Below the pieces are notes generated by a model, which was given only the letters and a program-made list of their open reading frames with translations, was not told the origin of the DNA and ran no database searches. DNA of 64,000 nt from an uncultured Christensenella sp. (GTDB lineage: Bacteria > Bacillota > Clostridia > Christensenellales > Borkfalkiaceae), in assembly GCA_910586365.1 (NCBI GenBank), contig CAJUGP010000002.1, positions 1 to 64,000 of the forward strand, given 5' to 3'. Within the stretch, counting starts at the first letter, position 1, and every line of letters starts with the position of its first letter. Shown one piece after another: positions 8,416-15,662 of this stretch. Made by a program: the position numbers and the translations under genes.

Positions 8416-9336
8416 TCAGATTTCCTCTTTCGTCAACAGGAACAGGATCGCCATTCGCACGGCGATGCCCGAAAGCACTTGTTCTTCGATGCGGCTCGTT
8501 TCGCCGTCGATAAGCGCCGAGGTCAGCTCGACGCCGCGGTTCACGGGTCCGGGGTGCATGACGAGCGCGCCCTTTTTCGCATATTTCATCACCCCGTCGT
8601 CCACGCCGTAAAATTTGGCGTATTCGCCGAGCGAAGGGAAGTTGCCCGCATGCTGGCGTTCGAGCTGAATGCGAAGCCCCATCACGACGTCCGCGCCCTC
8701 GACGGCTTCCTCGCGCGAGGAACAGACCTTCGCGCCCATTTTATCAAGCCCTGCGGGCAGCAGCGTTTTGGGCGCGTATAAGCGCACGTCCGCGCCCATT
8801 TTCTTCAAGCCGAATAAATTGCTCTTCGCAACGCGCGAGTGGCGGATATCGCCCAAAATTGCTACCTGCAACCCTTGGAGCGAAGGGAAATTTTCGCGCA
8901 TCGTGAGCATGTCCAAAAGCGCCTGCGACGGGTGCTCGTTCATGCCGTCGCCCGCGTTGACGACGTGCCCCTTCACCGTTTTGGCAAGCAGCGCGGGCGC
9001 GCCGCCCATGGGGTGGCGGATCACGAACACGTCGCTCTTCATGGCGTCGAGCGTTTTGCCCGTATCCACGAGCGTTTCGCCCTTTTTCACCGAAGAGCTT
9101 TCGGCGGCGATATTGACGACGTGCGCGCCCATGTATTTGGCGGCAAGCTCGAAGCTGCACCGCGTGCGCGTGCTGTTTTCGTAAAAAAGCGTCGTGACCG
9201 ATTTCCCCTGCAAATGCGGCAGCTTTTTGATATTCTGCCGCAGCAGCTTTTTCATCGCCATGCCGTTTTGCAGAATTTCGTCGATCTCTTCCGCCGAAAC
9301 GTCATAAAGTCCCAAAAGATCCTTTCGCTTTAACAT
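8416..9336 (-). CDS. pyrB: Aspartate carbamoyltransferase catalytic chain
   Basis: A 306-residue enzyme joining carbamoyl phosphate and aspartate. The carbamoyl phosphate loop is ENSTRTRCSFE; HPSQALLDM and the Arg of MGLRIQLERQ are aspartate-side motifs. The ATG at 9336 has a strong GGGAGGAAG six to eight bases upstream and overlaps the pyrR stop by 7 bp, so the two are coupled. No regulatory chain (pyrI) is present; control is by PyrR, as in Bacillus-type operons. Confidence 0.96.
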   Translation of the reverse strand: MLKRKDLLGLYDVSAEEIDEILQNGMAMKKLLRQNIKKLPHLQGKSVTTLFYENSTRTRCSFELAAKYMGAHVVNIAAESSSVKKGETLVDTGKTLDAMKSDVFVIRHPMGGAPALLAKTVKGHVVNAGDGMNEHPSQALLDMLTMRENFPSLQGLQVAILGDIRHSRVAKSNLFGLKKMGADVRLYAPKTLLPAGLDKMGAKVCSSREEAVEGADVVMGLRIQLERQHAGNFPSLGEYAKFYGVDDGVMKYAKKGALVMHPGPVNRGVELTSALIDGETSRIEEQVLSGIAVRMAILFLLTKEEI

Positions 9337-9872
9337 TTCTTCCTCCCGCTTGATATCGATAAGGCGTCGCGTTCCGCGCCCAATTCGGTAAAACATACTT
9401 CCACGTATTCGCGCGCCGCCGTGGGAACGTTTTTCCCGACGAAATCGGCGCGGACGGGCAGCTGCCTGCCCCCGCGGTCGACAAGCGCCAAAAGCTCGAT
9501 CGCCTGCGGTCTGCCGAGCGAAAAAAGCGTTTCAATCGCCGCCGCCGCACTGCGCCCCGTGTATAACACGTCGTCGCACAGAACGACCCGTTTCCCGTCG
9601 ATCGCAAAGCCCAAAACGTTTTTTTGCGCGGCGGGCACGAACGCCCCCGTCACCAGATCGTCGCGCTTCATGCCGATATCCAATCCCGCGCAAGGCAGCT
9701 CGATCCCCGAAAATTCGGCGATCGCCGCCTGAATCCTGCGCGCGACGATTTCGCCGCCGCGCTTTATGCCCGCAAGCACCAGCCCGTTTAACCCTTTGTT
9801 CTTTTCTTCGATTTCGTGCGCGAGCCGCACGATCGCCCGCCGCAAGCCGTCCGAATCGAAAATCTCCGTCAT
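9330..9872 (-). CDS. pyrR: PyrR attenuation protein / uracil phosphoribosyltransferase
   Basis: A 180-residue bifunctional protein. It binds pyr leader RNA when UMP is high and favours termination, and has a side uracil phosphoribosyltransferase activity. The PRPP motif is VVLCDDVLYTGRSA; LVDRGGRQLPVRADFVGK is the PyrR signature. The ATG at 9872 has GGGGGGAG upstream. Upstream in-frame codons run through the attenuator and the promoter, so they are not coding. It is the first gene of pyrRBCFKDE, the usual position for autoregulation. Confidence 0.95.
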   Translation of the reverse strand: MTEIFDSDGLRRAIVRLAHEIEEKNKGLNGLVLAGIKRGGEIVARRIQAAIAEFSGIELPCAGLDIGMKRDDLVTGAFVPAAQKNVLGFAIDGKRVVLCDDVLYTGRSAAAAIETLFSLGRPQAIELLALVDRGGRQLPVRADFVGKNVPTAAREYVEVCFTELGAERDALSISSGRKKC

Positions 9873-9884
9873 GATCTCCCCCCG

Positions 9885-9921
9885 AAAAAAAGAATACGCC
9901 CTTGCAGATACCGCAAAGGCG
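9885..9921 (-). terminator. Attenuator hairpin in the pyr leader
   Basis: On the minus strand, arms CGCCTTTGC and GCAAGGGCG form a 9-bp stem (one G-U pair) around GGTATCT, soon followed by seven T. It lies between the pyr promoter and the pyrR ribosome site, where PyrR-controlled terminators are found. Upstream leader bases 9922-9987 hold CCAATCTT and AAGTTTGG, which can pair, and an AGAGG segment like the PyrR-binding loop. That role is inferred. Confidence 0.8.
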
Positions 9922-9987
9922 CATGAAAAAACCAAACTTCTCGTTCCTCTTGTCGGCATCACGGTACCGCTCTTAAAGATTGGTTTT

Positions 9988-10016
9988 ATTGTATCACTCC
10001 CGCATGAAAATGTCAA
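9988..10016 (-). promoter_or_regulatory. pyr operon promoter
   Basis: TTGACA (10011-10016), a 17-base spacer and TACAAT (9988-9993) on the minus strand, a near-perfect housekeeping sigma promoter. Transcription would start near 9981 and give a leader of about 110 nt before pyrR. Confidence 0.88.
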
Positions 10017-10049
10017 GATTTTTCTTCAAAAAAGCATAGGCAATCGCAT

Positions 10050-10101
10050 AAAAAAACGCCCGCCGCGTTCTTTCTGCAATTCCCGAAAGAACGCGGCGGG
10101 C
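10050..10101 (-). terminator. Terminator after the fmdB-like gene
   Basis: Perfect 16-bp arms at 10058-10073 and 10086-10101 (GCCCGCCGCGTTCTTT and its complement) with a 12-base loop and a T7 run on the minus strand. It ends the corA-fmdB transcript just before the pyr promoter. Confidence 0.93.
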
Positions 10102-10115
10102 ATAATTCGTATTTT

Positions 10116-10313
10116 TTATTTGCAGCCGCCGCACGTTGCGCAGTTTCCGCCGCACTTTTTGCCCTGCTTGCCCGTTGCCGAATACATGCAGCCCGACCAC
10201 TTGCGCCGCGCCGCTTTGCCGCACGCGGGACAAATAACTTCTTCGTCGTGGGTTTTTACAAGTTCTTCAAACGTTTTTCCGCAATTTTCGCATACGTATT
10301 CTAATATCGGCAT
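10116..10313 (-). CDS. FmdB-family zinc-ribbon protein
   Basis: A 65-residue protein with an N-terminal zinc ribbon: YVCENCGKTFE then CPACGK, the pattern of the FmdB/CxxC_CxxC_SSSS family of putative regulators. The tail is unusually Cys-rich (KKCGGNCATCGGCK), adding four Cys that could bind a second metal. It starts 4 bp after corA ends, so both are on one transcript, followed by a strong terminator. Function in this family is not established; a metal-linked role beside a Mg2+ channel is only a guess. Confidence 0.8.
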   Translation of the reverse strand: MPILEYVCENCGKTFEELVKTHDEEVICPACGKAARRKWSGCMYSATGKQGKKCGGNCATCGGCK

Positions 10314-10316
10314 AAT

Positions 10317-11306
10317 TCAATCCCTGCGGTGTTTTCGCCTGTTCTGCGTTTGACGCGCCTTGCCGATATGCACCGACGAGGACGCGCGGATGAGGAAAAA
10401 GGATACGACGCCCGTGATCAAAACGCACACGCCGATCACGACCCAGAACCCCCACCAACCGACGTTTTGCAACGGCACTTCCACGTTCATGCCCCACAGA
10501 CTTGCGATAAGCGTGGGCACCGAAATGATCATGGTGATCACCGTTAAAAGCTTCATGACGATGTTGAGGTTGTTGGATATAACCGAGGCGTAAGCGTCCA
10601 TCGTGCCCGATAAAATGTCGCGGTAAATATTACACATTTCCACCGCCTGACGGGTTTCGATGACGATATCGTCGTATAGATCCTTGTTGTCTTCCACGTT
10701 CGCGACCGAAGGAAGGCGTTCGAGCTTGTTGTAAACGCCGAGGTTCGCGCTGAGCGACGTGGAAAAATAGACGAGCGAATTTTCAAGCGCAAGCAGTTGG
10801 ATCAGCTCTTTGTTCTTCATGGAACGGTGCAGCTCCGCCTGCACGCGCAGCGATTTTTTATCGATCTGCCTGAGGTTGAACAAAAACCGTTTGGCGTTCC
10901 CCATTAAAAAACGGAGCAGAAACGTCGTGTTGTCGCCCGTGTCGATATCGATACGGCTTGCGATAAAGTCCCCTAACACGGGATTGCCGCGCAGAGAAAC
11001 GGTGACGATGCACTTCTCGTTCGTGATAAGCGCAAGCGGGATGGTTTCATACGAATCGCCGTCGTCGCTGTCGGTGATGATCGGCGTATCGAGCAGCACG
11101 AGCATGTTGCCCTCGTCGCGCTCGAACCGCGCCGTTTCCTCTTCGTCGAGCGCGGCTTTGAGCATTTCATCGGGAATTCCCGTGAGCGCGCTCACGTCCT
11201 CCACCTCGTCGTCGGTGGGGTTCACAAGGTCGATCCAGCAGCCTTTTTCAAACGCTTCGATCTGCTGCGTCGGACTTTTTTCTTTCGATCTGAAATATTT
11301 AATCAT
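10317..11306 (-). CDS. corA: CorA-family magnesium channel
   Basis: A membrane Mg2+ (possibly Co2+/Ni2+) channel of about 329 residues. A soluble N-terminal domain and long helical region precede two C-terminal membrane helices; the selectivity motif WGMNVEVPL follows the first helix. After the second helix come basic residues, as in the family. I prefer the ATG at 11306, placed eight bases after GGCGG; the ATG two codons earlier (11312) sits too close to it. A dedicated promoter and an attenuator-like leader lie upstream. Confidence 0.93.
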   Translation of the reverse strand: MIKYFRSKEKSPTQQIEAFEKGCWIDLVNPTDDEVEDVSALTGIPDEMLKAALDEEETARFERDEGNMLVLLDTPIITDSDDGDSYETIPLALITNEKCIVTVSLRGNPVLGDFIASRIDIDTGDNTTFLLRFLMGNAKRFLFNLRQIDKKSLRVQAELHRSMKNKELIQLLALENSLVYFSTSLSANLGVYNKLERLPSVANVEDNKDLYDDIVIETRQAVEMCNIYRDILSGTMDAYASVISNNLNIVMKLLTVITMIISVPTLIASLWGMNVEVPLQNVGWWGFWVVIGVCVLITGVVSFFLIRASSSVHIGKARQTQNRRKHRRD

Positions 11307-11312
11307 AAGCAT

Positions 11313-11488
11313 TTCCGCCTTTTTCTTTTTCCCTTTTCGGGCAACAAAAAACGCACAGGAAACCCTGCGCGTTTCGGAAATGCTCAGCGTAACAAGCTAT
11401 GAGCGCGTTATTACCGCACCGCGCAGAAAGTTATTCGTGTTTTCACATCGGTTTGGAACGGCGTCCATAGTTGTCTCCTATCGAATTC
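11313..11488 (-). promoter_or_regulatory. Structured corA leader, candidate riboswitch
   Basis: About 175 nt lie between the corA promoter and start codon. They hold several possible stems (for example GCGCG...CGCGC and GCTCA...TGAGC) and end in an intrinsic terminator before the ribosome site. A leader of this design before a Mg2+ channel suggests metal-dependent attenuation. I could not match it with confidence to the M-box or another known metal riboswitch. Confidence 0.55.
11345..11372 (-). terminator. Attenuator-like terminator in the corA leader
   Basis: On the minus strand, arms ACGCGCAGG (11364-11372) and CCTGTGCGT (11351-11359) form a 9-bp stem with a 4-base loop followed by TTTTTTG. 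It lies upstream of corA on the sense strand, so it can only act as a conditional stop for corA. Confidence 0.8.
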
Positions 11489-11494
11489 CCTTTT

Positions 11495-11523
11495 ATTATA
11501 ACCGTTAAACGGCGATTTGGCAA
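11495..11523 (-). promoter_or_regulatory. corA promoter
   Basis: TTGCCA (11518-11523), a 17-base spacer and TATAAT (11495-11500) on the minus strand. It is well formed and places the RNA start near 11488. Confidence 0.85.
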
Positions 11524-11556
11524 CTGTTTTCGGCTACTTTTTTACAAACGCGCCCG

Positions 11557-12999
11557 TCATATCACGCACAACCCGTCGAGGAAAGACGAAAACAGTCCTT
11601 CGGTATGCGCGCCGACGTCCTCGAAACAAGCAACGAGGTCTGCGCGCGTCGCCTGTTTTTTATCGAACCGCGCGGCATATTTTTTGAGCGCCGAGAAAAA
11701 TTTTCTCTCACCCGCGCCTTCGCGCAGCTTGTCGAAGAGTACGACGCCTTTGTCGTAAGCGATCGAACGGTATTCATATTCCCCTTTGAAGGTATTAAGC
11801 GGGCGGCTCATGCGCGTATCCGCGCCGCCGAGCTGCGAATAAACCGAAAAATACGAACGGTACGATTTTTCGGCAAGCGCCACACGATCGCGGTACGTTT
11901 TGCCGTATTCGGGGTGCGCGCCGTAAAACAAGGCGACGGAATATTCGCTCAGTCCCTCGTCTTGCCACGACTCTTCGGCTTGGTTGCTGCCGACCTTGTA
12001 ATACCACCACTGGTGCGCCGTTTCGTGAATGACGGCGTCGAGGCGTTCGCTCTTATGCAAGCCGTTGGAAATCAGCGCGAGGGCGGAATATTCCATGCCG
12101 CCGAACAGGAAGTCGGTTTCGGCGACCGTATACCGCTCTTCCTCATACGGCGTAAAGGTTTCGGAGAAAAACGCGAGCGCCGACGCCGCGGCGGAAAGGG
12201 TGCTTTGCGCGTCCTCGTCCTGCATGTAGTAATATTCCACCTGCACGCCGCCCGCCTGCATGCTTTCGCGTTTGAACTCTTTGCCGAGCACGAACGCGAC
12301 GTCCCGCACGTCTTTTGCTACTATATTATACGTCGCCTTGCCGTTTTGGGTCACGGACGATCCCGCGCCGCCGTAGACGAGCGTATACTCTTCGGGCACG
12401 GTCATGCTGACGGTATAATCGGCGCAATCGCTCACGAACGGATCGCCGCACGCCGTGAACGGATATTCCGCAAAACCGCTATCTGTGCGATGGCACAGAA
12501 CGGGATAAAAATGCGTGAGGTTCACGGCGTGTTCGCCGATCCCCAAACGGTGATTGTTTTTGGAAAGCGTAAGCGTAAACGAAAGCGAAACAACCGCGCG
12601 TTCGTCGGGATAAAGCGGCTTTGCGAGTGAAACGGCAAGAATGTTCTCGTCCTCGCCGCACACGCGCCACTCTCCGCCCGTCAGCGTGTCGATCTGAATG
12701 CCGCCGTAGCTTTCGCCGTCGTAAAAGCACGCGCTTTCAAAAAGCGGCGAAACGGGCTTGTTTTTCGCGCCCTCGCGGTAGACGTTGGGATACAGCCCGA
12801 ACTTCAATTCGCTCAGCACGTTGTCCGTCGTATTGACGGCGTGCACCGTCATTTCGGCTTGCAGCCTGCCCTCTTCGGGGAAATATTCGGCGACGATTTG
12901 ATATTCGTCTTTCGCGCTCGCGCTTTTACAGGCGGAAAAGAACGCGAAAAAAGGTAACAGCAATACGGCGCAGCTTAAAATCGCAAGCGTTTTGCGCAT
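11557..12999 (-). CDS. M1-family zinc metallopeptidase lipoprotein
   Basis: A 480-residue exported protein with a lipobox (FFSAC, Cys24) that should anchor it to the outer membrane leaflet. GMEYSA at about 301 matches the GAMEN exopeptidase motif. HETAH at 325-329, with a second Glu at 348 in WQDEGLSEY, is the gluzincin HEXXH-18-E zinc site. The C-terminal helical domain of typical M1 enzymes is reduced; full aminopeptidases are often 600-900 residues. Likely role: trimming peptides outside the cell. A GGGAGG site lies seven bases before the ATG. It is the last of a run of exported-protein genes on this strand. Confidence 0.88.
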   Translation of the reverse strand: MRKTLAILSCAVLLLPFFAFFSACKSASAKDEYQIVAEYFPEEGRLQAEMTVHAVNTTDNVLSELKFGLYPNVYREGAKNKPVSPLFESACFYDGESYGGIQIDTLTGGEWRVCGEDENILAVSLAKPLYPDERAVVSLSFTLTLSKNNHRLGIGEHAVNLTHFYPVLCHRTDSGFAEYPFTACGDPFVSDCADYTVSMTVPEEYTLVYGGAGSSVTQNGKATYNIVAKDVRDVAFVLGKEFKRESMQAGGVQVEYYYMQDEDAQSTLSAAASALAFFSETFTPYEEERYTVAETDFLFGGMEYSALALISNGLHKSERLDAVIHETAHQWWYYKVGSNQAEESWQDEGLSEYSVALFYGAHPEYGKTYRDRVALAEKSYRSYFSVYSQLGGADTRMSRPLNTFKGEYEYRSIAYDKGVVLFDKLREGAGERKFFSALKKYAARFDKKQATRADLVACFEDVGAHTEGLFSSFLDGLCVI

Positions 13000-13055
13000 A
13001 AAAAAACCTCCCGACGGTGTGTCGACAGGTTTATTTTATGAACGGTTTTAAGCGC

Positions 13056-13619
13056 TTATTCCTCCGCGGCGGACGCATTCTCCGTCGTCGCCGAAGGCTG
13101 CGAAGGGGTAAGTCTGCCTTCCCGTACGTCTGCAAGCACCTTCTGCGCCAGCTTTTTCACGCCCCGCAGTTTACCCGCGTAGAGCGTGCCCGTGAGATCG
13201 ACGCAGTAGATTTTGAGCGATCCGAGCATTTTGCCCTTCGCGCCGTCCACGAGGACGTTTGCAAGCTCTTGTTCGGTGAGCCGAAACCGCAGCGAGCTGC
13301 GCTGTTCGACCACGAGCCGATCTTCTTTGCGCAACCCCGCGCGCTTTTTATAAAGCGCGGTGAGATCGAAGGTGACGCTTCCGTTTTTCAGCCCCATTTC
13401 GGCTATGCCCACTTCGTTGAGCGATTTGTTGCCGATCACGAATTCGGCGTAATTTTCGCGCGAGAGCGTATCCTGCGAATAAAAACCGAGAAATTTGAGT
13501 TTTTGCACGGCGATTTTATTGCGCAGATTGACGATCATGAGAATGGCAACCGCCGCCGCCACGGCGACGAGCGCCGTTACGACAAGAATGATTACGAGTA
13601 AAATTTCCGTTAAGTCCAT
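13056..13619 (-). CDS. Single-pass membrane protein of unknown function
   Basis: 187 residues. One N-terminal membrane helix (about residues 5-30) is followed by a short basic stretch, so the rest is probably cytosolic. The body alternates predicted strands and helices (KLKFLGFYSQDTLS; LVVEQRSSLRFRLTEQELA) and ends in a low-complexity Ser/Ala/Glu tail. A DUF4230-like fold crossed my mind but I cannot support it. A GGAGG site precedes the ATG. Neighbours are exported peptidase genes on the same strand. Confidence 0.75.
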   Translation of the reverse strand: MDLTEILLVIILVVTALVAVAAAVAILMIVNLRNKIAVQKLKFLGFYSQDTLSRENYAEFVIGNKSLNEVGIAEMGLKNGSVTFDLTALYKKRAGLRKEDRLVVEQRSSLRFRLTEQELANVLVDGAKGKMLGSLKIYCVDLTGTLYAGKLRGVKKLAQKVLADVREGRLTPSQPSATTENASAAEE

Positions 13620-13704
13620 ATTTTCCTCCGTACTCTATTATATCGCTCCCGCGCCGAAACTTTAACGTTTTCGGGCAATTTTTCCGCCAAGCGTGAAAAA
13701 AAGT

Positions 13705-14346
13705 TTACTTTTCTTCGAGAACGGCTTCGATATAGGTCGTCGGATCGACGAGCTTTCCGTTTTTCGCCACTTCAAAGTGAAGGTGCGCGCCGTCTTTCGC
13801 TTCCGAGCCGTAGCTCTCCGCAACCGTGCCGATTTTGTCGCCCGCTTCCACTTTGGCGCCCTCTTTCAGCCCTTCCGCAGGCTCTACGAATCGGTAGCAG
13901 GAAGTCAACCCTTCGGCGTGCTCGATAAGAATATAGTTGCCCGTTTCTTTGCTCAGCGAAATCTGTTTGATTGTGCCCGCGGTCATCGCGCATACCTCCG
14001 TGCCCTGTTCCGCCGCGAAGTCGAGCGCATAATGGCGGTAATGCCAGCCGAGCGTTCCGTTGGAGTAGATCTCGTTATAGCCGAGGGTATACGCCGCGTT
14101 GACGGGGGTCACGTACTTCGTCGCTTCGCCGCCGGTGGGCTTATCGGGATCTTTGTCGCCGTCGGGATCTTTGTCGTCGGGCGGCGTTACGGGCGTGTTC
14201 TGATCGTCGGGATTTTTCACGACGTCGTCGCCGTTCGTCACGAAATAGACGGTGAGCACGGTTGCCGCGGCAAGGATCAGCACGCACGCCGCGAGCAGGA
14301 AGTAATAAACGATTCTCTTTTTGCTTTTGGTTTGTTGTTCTTTCAT
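13705..14346 (-). CDS. Membrane-anchored M23 (LytM) peptidase, SpoIIQ-like
   Basis: 213 residues: cytosolic basic N terminus, one membrane helix (about 14-37), a Pro/Asp-rich linker, then a LytM domain. Zinc ligands look intact: HYALD near residue 100 (His, Asp) and HLHFEV near 192. The family cuts peptidoglycan cross-bridges. Size, single anchor and linker resemble SpoIIQ, which in Clostridia often keeps the metal site; that identity is an inference from the sporulation genes elsewhere in the window. The ATG at 14346 has GGAGG upstream; the frame is open to 14388 without a ribosome site. It follows a conserved secreted protein gene by about 80 bp. Confidence 0.85.
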   Translation of the reverse strand: MKEQQTKSKKRIVYYFLLAACVLILAAATVLTVYFVTNGDDVVKNPDDQNTPVTPPDDKDPDGDKDPDKPTGGEATKYVTPVNAAYTLGYNEIYSNGTLGWHYRHYALDFAAEQGTEVCAMTAGTIKQISLSKETGNYILIEHAEGLTSCYRFVEPAEGLKEGAKVEAGDKIGTVAESYGSEAKDGAHLHFEVAKNGKLVDPTTYIEAVLEEK

Positions 14347-14427
14347 AAAATCCTCCGAAAAAAATGATATGTACATGTTTGACGGCATTCTTTCATTTTA
14401 TACCTTCTTCGGTAATTTTTGCCGTAC

Positions 14428-14853
14428 TCAGCATCCGCCGAAAATAAGCGGCGTGCCCGCGACGGTCTGTTCCGCATTCACCGCAATATGGAGATTGACC
14501 AACCTGCCCCCCAAATCGACGGGATCGCCCAAAAGAGGCGAATAGTAGTAACAGTTTTCCACGCCCGCAACGTTTTCGCAAAAAATAAGGGTGGCGCGGT
14601 AGCGCGCGGCGAGTTCTTCCTTGCGATCGCCCGTATAGCGCGCGCTTTCTCCCGCCGTCAGGTGCGTCAGTTTATGAAGGAGCGGAAATTTCGTTACTTC
14701 GGACTGTCCCGAAGAATTCGCGGAATCATACAGCTCGTAAGCTTTTCCCTGCGCAAACACGGGCAAACGCGTAAGGCAGAACGCCGCCGCCGCGCAGATG
14801 AATACGGCTGCCGCACAGATAAGTTGTTTAACCGCCGACCATGTTGCGCGCAT
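14428..14853 (-). CDS. Small secreted protein, unknown family
   Basis: About 141 residues with a signal-like hydrophobic N terminus (residues 10-30, ending FCLTRLPVFA). The mature part includes RYTGDRKEELAARYRATLIF, GVENCYYYSP and VNLHIAVN, ending GTPLIFGGC. The N-terminal half looks helical. It recalls short clostridial exported proteins near murA/spoIID-type clusters, possibly a reduced YwmB relative, but I cannot assign it. A GGGAGG site precedes the ATG at 14853. It is probably co-transcribed with the M23 peptidase gene. Confidence 0.72.
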   Translation of the reverse strand: MRATWSAVKQLICAAAVFICAAAAFCLTRLPVFAQGKAYELYDSANSSGQSEVTKFPLLHKLTHLTAGESARYTGDRKEELAARYRATLIFCENVAGVENCYYYSPLLGDPVDLGGRLVNLHIAVNAEQTVAGTPLIFGGC

Positions 14854-14940
14854 AAAAAAATCCTCCCGTTTTTGCGGAAGGATTATAAACACTTTTTTCG
14901 TTCTTTATACGTCAAAAAGCAAACGTTTTTTGAAAATACG

Positions 14941-15273
14941 TTACCAGCCGAGCGGTTCGCCGCCCAAAAGGTGCAAATGAAGATGATGCACGGTCTGCCC
15001 CGCGTTTTCGCCCTGATTGATCACGACGCGGTATCCCTCGGAAAGTCCCAAGCGTTCTTGCAGCCGTCCGATTTTTTGCAGCGTCCGTCCGACGAGCGCG
15101 GCGCGGTTCTCGTCCAAATCCGAAAGATAAGCGAAATGCTCCTTCGCCACGCACAGCAAATGCACGGCGGCTTTGGGTTCGATGTCTTTGAAAATGACGA
15201 TTTCCTCGTCCTCATAGACTTTGGCAGAAGGGATTTCCCCCGCGATGATTTTGCAGAAAATACAATTTTCCAT
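14941..15273 (-). CDS. HIT-family nucleotide hydrolase
   Basis: A 110-residue histidine-triad protein. HHLHLHLLGG near the C terminus holds the catalytic His triad. N-terminal CIFCKI starts a zinc-binding pair seen in the HINT branch. HINT proteins hydrolyse AMP-lysine and other adenosine phosphoramidates; the cellular role is usually unclear. The ATG has AGGAG upstream. The gap behind it is filled with family A repeats. Confidence 0.93.
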   Translation of the reverse strand: MENCIFCKIIAGEIPSAKVYEDEEIVIFKDIEPKAAVHLLCVAKEHFAYLSDLDENRAALVGRTLQKIGRLQERLGLSEGYRVVINQGENAGQTVHHLHLHLLGGEPLGW

Positions 15274-15295
15274 ATGATTCTCCTTTTTCTATTTT

Positions 15296-15655
15296 AGATT
15301 TCTCGGCTGCGCTCGAAATGACAACAACGTGTCATTCTGAGCTTGTCGAAGAATCTCTTTCATCTTGTCATTCTGAGCCTGCCCCTGTTCGCTTTGTCAT
15401 TCTGAGCTTGTCAAGAATCCCGCTTACCTTGTCATTCTGAGCTTGTCGAAGAATCCCGCTTACCTTGTCATTCTGAGCCTGCCGAAGAATCCCGCTTACC
15501 TTGTCATTCTGAGCTTGTCGAAGAATCCCTTTCATATTCAGATTTCTCGACTGCGCTCGAAATGACAAGAGGAACACACAATGACAACAATATCTCATTC
15601 TGAGCCTGCTCCTGTTCGCTTTGTCATTCTGAGCGAAGTCGAAGAATCCCGCTCA
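15296..15655. repeat. Cluster of family A repeats with 36-bp tandem units
   Basis: This gap between mtaB and the HIT gene is almost wholly repeat: about eight forward copies of TTGTCATTCTGAGC...GAAGAATC and two reverse copies (about 15296-15323 and 15538-15567). From 15429 it forms 36-bp head-to-tail units with a CCCGCTTACC linker. No start-to-stop frame looks genuine and no promoter is obvious. Confidence 0.9.
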
Positions 15656-15662
15656 AAGCCGA

